Below, piece after piece: positions 60,008-64,000 of a stretch of 64,000 nucleotides of DNA (position 1 is its first letter; each line of letters starts with the position of its first letter). The stretch spans positions 160,535-224,534 of the forward strand of contig NZ_BMTR01000016.1 of NCBI RefSeq assembly GCF_014649775.1. Direction: 5' to 3'. Source of the stretch: Streptomyces longisporoflavus. GTDB taxonomy: Bacteria > Actinomycetota > Actinomycetes > Streptomycetales > Streptomycetaceae. Under the pieces are notes generated by a model. That model ran no database searches and was not told where the DNA came from. It saw nothing but the letters and a program-made list of their open reading frames with translations. The position numbers were made by a program, and so were the translations under genes.

Positions 60008-60394
60008 CTATTGCACGTGCTCACGAAAGTGGGTACCCGGATGGTCGAGAATCCACTGCAGCATCTCGGAGTACAGGACGATGGAATCGTAGTTAGTGTC
60101 CACGACACCCAGGAGGCCGGGGATGGTGTGCTGAAGGAAGGCGTCTCTGCATGAAACGTTCTCGTATTCGATCAGCGCAGCCTTGAATTCGCCGATCGTT
60201 TCTTCGATGGATGAAAGTTCCTCGGGTTCGAAATCGATAACAGCTTCCTCTGACGTATCTAGTCCAACAATGCCGCCTCCTACCTCAAATCGTTGAAAGT
60301 CTGAAAGGTCTTCAAGTCTTCGCAATTCCTGAATTCGACTCAGGAATCGATCCCAGTCCGAGGAGGCTGTGAATAGAATCATCGTATCCCTCAT
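60008..60394 (-). CDS. Putative immunity protein of the RHS toxin
   Basis: The 128-aa, acidic protein starts in an ATGA overlap with the RHS gene stop. It has no signal peptide. Its base composition is clearly lower in G+C than the flanking core genes. I recognise no immunity family. Its call as immunity protein comes from position: directly downstream of and coupled to the toxin tip. It would bind the nuclease domain in the cytoplasm of the producer. Confidence 0.65.
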   Translation of the reverse strand: MRDTMILFTASSDWDRFLSRIQELRRLEDLSDFQRFEVGGGIVGLDTSEEAVIDFEPEELSSIEETIGEFKAALIEYENVSCRDAFLQHTIPGLLGVVDTNYDSIVLYSEMLQWILDHPGTHFREHVQ

Positions 60395-63300
60395 GGTGCA
60401 ATCACCTGCATGAGGGTCTCTTTATCCCGGGTGACCATTATGCCTGCCTCCTCTAGCGATTTGATCACTGACCCGCGCCCCTTCGGTAGATATACGATGA
60501 CTGGATAATCCGTAAGGCTCTGGGTGTTAAGCGCCTGCTTTAGGGCGCCCTTTCCGGATCCGTCCTTGACTTGAATTACTGCGTTTCCGGTCACGATATC
60601 GAAGTCAGTGAGGGGCTTTCCGTCGGCTCCCACGATATCCACACCTTGGGCCTTCATGTGCCCTGGGTAGCGTGCGTGGATCTCATCCGCGAGCTCTGGG
60701 ACGAGAGGGTCGTCGCCCTTGCCTGTAACCCACGGCCTGCAGGGAGTGAGTCCATGCGGGTCCACCCACATGTGCGGGTTGTTGACGTATGCAACTGGGT
60801 TGGGGGCAGGCTCCAGTCCGAGTGGGTCGGGGCTGGCGTAGCGACCGGTTTCGGGATCATAGTGGCGAAAGTAATTGTAGTGTAGCTCCGTTTCGGGGTC
60901 GAAATACTGGCCTGGGAAACGCAGCGGTGTATACGTGATGCTTCTGGCGGCCCAAGCCGTTGTGCCCCAGAGTGAGCTACGGGCCCGCCAGGCGATTTCG
61001 CCGTTTTCGTCAATCAATTCACTGGGAGAACCGACAAGGTCGGTGATAATGGAGAAGAATCTGGAATCAATCTCCTCCTGAGGGGCCTCGGTCGCGGATA
61101 TGCTTTCGGTCTGGAGGATAGGGGTCAATCCCTGGTGTTCCCATGTGAGAGTGACGAGTGCCGGCAATTCATCTGCGATGGTGGTCTGTTCGCACAGAAT
61201 GGTGCCGTCCCAGGTGAAGACCGTTTGTTCGACGACTGTCTCACCATCGGGAGCGAAGCGTTGCTTGGCCACGCGCCGGCCAAGGGGATCGTAGCGATAG
61301 AGCCATCGGGTGCCGTCTGGAGTGGTGACGGATGTGAGGCGGTCCTCCGCATCCCAGCTGTAGCGCCAGGTGTCCGGCTTGCGGGACAACCGAGGCTTCT
61401 GGCGCAGAGTGACGCGGCCGAGCTCGTCATGCTCGTATCGGACCTGTCCTGCACGGGTGACACGGGTCCCGGCATAGTGGCGCGTTCCTGTGGCTTCGTG
61501 GCCCGGATGCAGAGAAGGCCAGTGAGCCTCAGTCTGATTACCAGCACCGTCGTAGGCGTACGTCTCCGTCCAATCGTTTCCGTGGACTGCCGTCACGCGG
61601 TCTGCCATGTCCAGGTCGTAACCTCGGGGCCCGGACAGCTGATCGTCCATGCCAAGCAGGTTGCCGTCGGCACGGTAGGTATAGGTGCGGTGCTGGATGG
61701 AGCGTTCCTCAGCGGTGACGGTCTGGCTGATGAGGCGCCCCAACTCATCGAAGCCCTGAGCCAGAGCAATGTGCGCGCCAAAACGCCTGACGACTTCTCG
61801 GCCCGTCAGATCGCGGTCGAAGTCAATGACGCGGCCGGAAGCGGTGAGCCTGGTGAGCTGATCGGCCGCATCGTAGCTCCGGGTACTGGTTGCTCCAGTG
61901 GGGGTTGTGCGGCTTATGCGGCGGCCTGTTTCGTCGAAACCATAGGTGACCGTTCGGCCGTCGGTAGTCTCGGAGAGTACTCGACCGCATTGATCCCGAA
62001 CCAAAACGATGTCGCAGTCCGGCCCGGTTGCATGCATGAGGCGGCCAACCAAGTCGTAGCCGTAAGTCGTGACCGCTTCAGCCGCTTCCTTACGAATGAG
62101 CCTGCCTACGGCGTCGTGCTTGTAAGCGATGGTTTGACCGAGAGCATTGGTGCACGAGGTGAGGCGCCCTGCGGCATCGTGTGTGTACGTGATCGTGCGC
62201 TCGTCGAAGTCCGTCTCCGAAATCCGGCGTCCAGCGATGTCATACCCGTAGTTCCAGGTCAGGCCGAGGGGGTTAGTCACCTGCGTGAGTTTCAGGGAGG
62301 CATCGTACGCGAACTCATGACGAGCCCCATCCGCTGTCGTGCGGGCCGCCACCAGATCGAAATGGGTGTACTCGGTTCGTGATACCTGGCCCAGCTGATC
62401 TGTATAACTTGTGCAGTTTCCTTCGCCGTCGTAAGTCCATGATTCCGTTGTTCCGTCCGCCGAGATGCGGCTGAGGAGTCGCCCTTCAGTCGACCACATC
62501 AGCCGCATCGTGTGCCCCGTGGCATCGGTGAGACCGACAGGCCGACCCCAGGCGTCCCACCGCCAGGCTGTGGCATGGCTCATGGGGTCCACGGCATCGA
62601 GAGGCAATCCCGCCGGATTCCAACGCACACTCGTGGTGTGACCTAGCTCATTGGTGAACGTGGCAGGTTGTCCTGTTGTGGTAAATGTGCTGAACGTAAC
62701 CGCTCCGGCGGGATCGATGGTGCTGGTGCAGTTTCCACGAGCGTCATAGCTATGCCGCAAGGAAGTGCCATCCGGCAATTCGATGACCGTGGGGAGGTTC
62801 AACTCGTTGTAGGCGACCCGTACGACGGCGCCATCTGGTTGGATCACCTCAACAGGTTGCCCCAACTCATTGTTCACGAGAGTTGTGGTGTGCCCGAGCT
62901 GATCCGTCCGCGCCGCGACGTGCTGGTAGGAGTCGTATGCGGTGGTGACCGTGCCGCCGAGCGGATCGATTTCGGCTACGACCAGACAGTTTTCATCTAT
63001 GACTACGCGGGTGGTGGCGCCCTCCGAGGTAGCGATCTCAGTGACGAGGCAGTCGGGCCAAGCGGGATCGCGGACGTCGTAAGTGAAGGTGTTGGCCACG
63101 TGCCCCGCTGTACCTCCTTGAGCGATGCACCGGTCGTGCTCGTCATAGACGTAGCCGTAGCAGCTTTGGTTGGTGTCCTCCCACGAGGTGATACGCAGTT
63201 GTTCGTCGTACGTGAACTTCAGCGGGAGCCCCGAGGAGTTGGTGACGTCAGTAAGATTGCCGTCGGTGTAGCCGTATTGCTTGATTACTGCATCCACGCC

Positions 63301-64000
63301 ACCTTCGCCCGCGCCCGCCAGACTAAGCACGATGACGCGCTCATCCTCGACGGTCAGTTTGAGGTGATAGCCGCCGCAGTGACGGATCCCCAATGGGACG
63401 CCAGCGGCGTCGTAGTCGATGTCTATAGCGTTGTGGTTGCGGTCGGATATCCGTGCCAGGAGCGCCTCCCCGTCGACGGGGGGAGCGAAACGACGTCGGT
63501 GGCCGGTCACCGGATCCGTGATGGAGTAGGCGCCGTCGTCCAGACGTTCAAGTGGCCAGCGCGGCCCGGACTCCGGTAGTACAGGGGCGTCTGGGCCTGT
63601 CGGGTGAGGGTAGTCGAGAAGCATGCCGTCCTCGGTGACGAACACGATTCCTTGCTGGTCGATCTCCAGGCGCTGATCGATGGTGGAGGTCCAGCTCGGC
63701 CCGAACCAGCCACCGGTGCGGTAACCGGAGGCGACACGACGGGTGAAGACCAGCGGCAGTGTACCGGGCAGAGTGACGTCGATCTCCTCCAGGAACATCT
63801 GCCCCGTGGCAGCATCCACTGGGTCGCCGCAACCCTTGATCTTGCCCTTGAGTCGATTGAATGCCCCCTTCGCGCCCTTTGTTAGCGCAGTCCGGGCCGA
63901 CTTGAAACCCTTGAGCCCGGCCTTGAGGCCCTTCATGCCCTTGGCGAGGCCGCGGAGGCTGGTGAGGCCCTTCATGCCCGGGATGCAGTCCAGGGCCGCG
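60391..64000 (-). CDS. RHS/YD-repeat polymorphic toxin, nuclease-like C-terminus (5' end outside window)
   Basis: The frame is open to the right edge, so the N-terminus is missing; about 1200 residues are visible. Near the edge is a Lys/Gly-rich helix (FKSARTALTKGAKGAFNRLK), then a DUF6531-type start (GDPVDAATGQMFLEEIDVTL). Some twenty YD repeats follow (TYGYDLVGRLMHATG type). The RHS core ends with HYDPETGRYASPDPLGLEP and VDPHGL. The last 115 residues (60391 to about 60745) form the toxin: FDIVTGNAVIQVKDGSGKGA gives D...Q-V-K, a PD-(D/E)xK-like nuclease pattern, with VIVYLPKGRG later. Confidence 0.85.
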   Translation of the reverse strand, partial: AALDCIPGMKGLTSLRGLAKGMKGLKAGLKGFKSARTALTKGAKGAFNRLKGKIKGCGDPVDAATGQMFLEEIDVTLPGTLPLVFTRRVASGYRTGGWFGPSWTSTIDQRLEIDQQGIVFVTEDGMLLDYPHPTGPDAPVLPESGPRWPLERLDDGAYSITDPVTGHRRRFAPPVDGEALLARISDRNHNAIDIDYDAAGVPLGIRHCGGYHLKLTVEDERVIVLSLAGAGEGGVDAVIKQYGYTDGNLTDVTNSSGLPLKFTYDEQLRITSWEDTNQSCYGYVYDEHDRCIAQGGTAGHVANTFTYDVRDPAWPDCLVTEIATSEGATTRVVIDENCLVVAEIDPLGGTVTTAYDSYQHVAARTDQLGHTTTLVNNELGQPVEVIQPDGAVVRVAYNELNLPTVIELPDGTSLRHSYDARGNCTSTIDPAGAVTFSTFTTTGQPATFTNELGHTTSVRWNPAGLPLDAVDPMSHATAWRWDAWGRPVGLTDATGHTMRLMWSTEGRLLSRISADGTTESWTYDGEGNCTSYTDQLGQVSRTEYTHFDLVAARTTADGARHEFAYDASLKLTQVTNPLGLTWNYGYDIAGRRISETDFDERTITYTHDAAGRLTSCTNALGQTIAYKHDAVGRLIRKEAAEAVTTYGYDLVGRLMHATGPDCDIVLVRDQCGRVLSETTDGRTVTYGFDETGRRISRTTPTGATSTRSYDAADQLTRLTASGRVIDFDRDLTGREVVRRFGAHIALAQGFDELGRLISQTVTAEERSIQHRTYTYRADGNLLGMDDQLSGPRGYDLDMADRVTAVHGNDWTETYAYDGAGNQTEAHWPSLHPGHEATGTRHYAGTRVTRAGQVRYEHDELGRVTLRQKPRLSRKPDTWRYSWDAEDRLTSVTTPDGTRWLYRYDPLGRRVAKQRFAPDGETVVEQTVFTWDGTILCEQTTIADELPALVTLTWEHQGLTPILQTESISATEAPQEEIDSRFFSIITDLVGSPSELIDENGEIAWRARSSLWGTTAWAARSITYTPLRFPGQYFDPETELHYNYFRHYDPETGRYASPDPLGLEPAPNPVAYVNNPHMWVDPHGLTPCRPWVTGKGDDPLVPELADEIHARYPGHMKAQGVDIVGADGKPLTDFDIVTGNAVIQVKDGSGKGALKQALNTQSLTDYPVIVYLPKGRGSVIKSLEEAGIMVTRDKETLMQVIAP

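Noticed and set aside
60391..64000. CRISPR-like array suspected from the many short repeats
   Set aside because: The repeats are in-frame YD repeats of an RHS protein, with variable sequence and no constant spacer length.

Overview
The window is chromosomal DNA from a Streptomyces-type actinobacterium. The reasons are very high G+C with the matching third-position bias, frequent GTG/TTG starts, ATGA/GTGA four-base gene overlaps, and a gene order (sucCD, purNH, folD, mdh, glyA, trpS, a D-Ala-D-Ala carboxypeptidase followed by an SCO4848-type membrane protein) that I recognise from the conserved Streptomyces chromosome core. That synteny is from memory, not from a search. No rRNA, tRNA, CRISPR array or insertion sequence was seen.

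Layout. Positions 1-3450 hold the end of a repeat-rich, probably secreted protein and the succinyl-CoA synthetase operon sucCD. From 3480 to 8350 there is a tandem repeat, a helix-turn-helix/sigma-like/membrane fusion, a DUF6350 membrane protein and a second membrane protein. Positions 8350-12930 carry one-carbon and purine genes (purN-purH, folD) with two small membrane proteins. Positions 13130-18080 are signalling: a NarL-type two-component pair, then two paralogous proteins with cytoplasmic HTH and one TM segment, flanking a secreted peptidoglycan-binding-like protein. mdh, a divergent MFS exporter/LysR pair and a poorly known five-gene membrane cluster follow (18400-25950).

Positions 26090-33440 form a glycine betaine island: aldehyde dehydrogenase, GMC oxidoreductase (choline-dehydrogenase-like), and a full ABC importer with a duplicated fused permease. 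Such an island would allow both synthesis and uptake of the osmolyte. Positions 33550-39600 hold a three-gene AhpD-like/PEP-mutase-like operon facing a MocR regulator, a small lipoprotein, an ATP-grasp ligase and a methyltransferase. Positions 39620-44280 hold ornithine aminotransferase, glyA under a ZTP riboswitch, trpS and a 2H phosphoesterase.

Positions 44290-49540 form a bidirectional cluster that looks like a complete route to decaprenyl-phosphoryl-arabinose (DprE2, DprE1, PAP2 phosphatase, UbiA phosphoribosyltransferase, GtrA). Positions 49490-59860 contain a PBP-type carboxypeptidase, a phosphoesterase, an HATPase, an OmpR-type two-component system facing an MMPL exporter with a C-terminal beta-sandwich, an SMP-30 lactonase, an AsnC regulator and a VOC protein. 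The right end (60008-64000) is a lower-G+C polymorphic toxin module: the C-terminal 1200 residues of an RHS/YD-repeat protein with a nuclease-like tip, followed by a small putative immunity gene.

The least explained element is the 22131-25106 operon. The C-terminus of the first protein and the N-terminus of the second share a 19-residue Gly-rich motif (9 identities), an arrangement like that of bacterial amyloid-signalling pairs.
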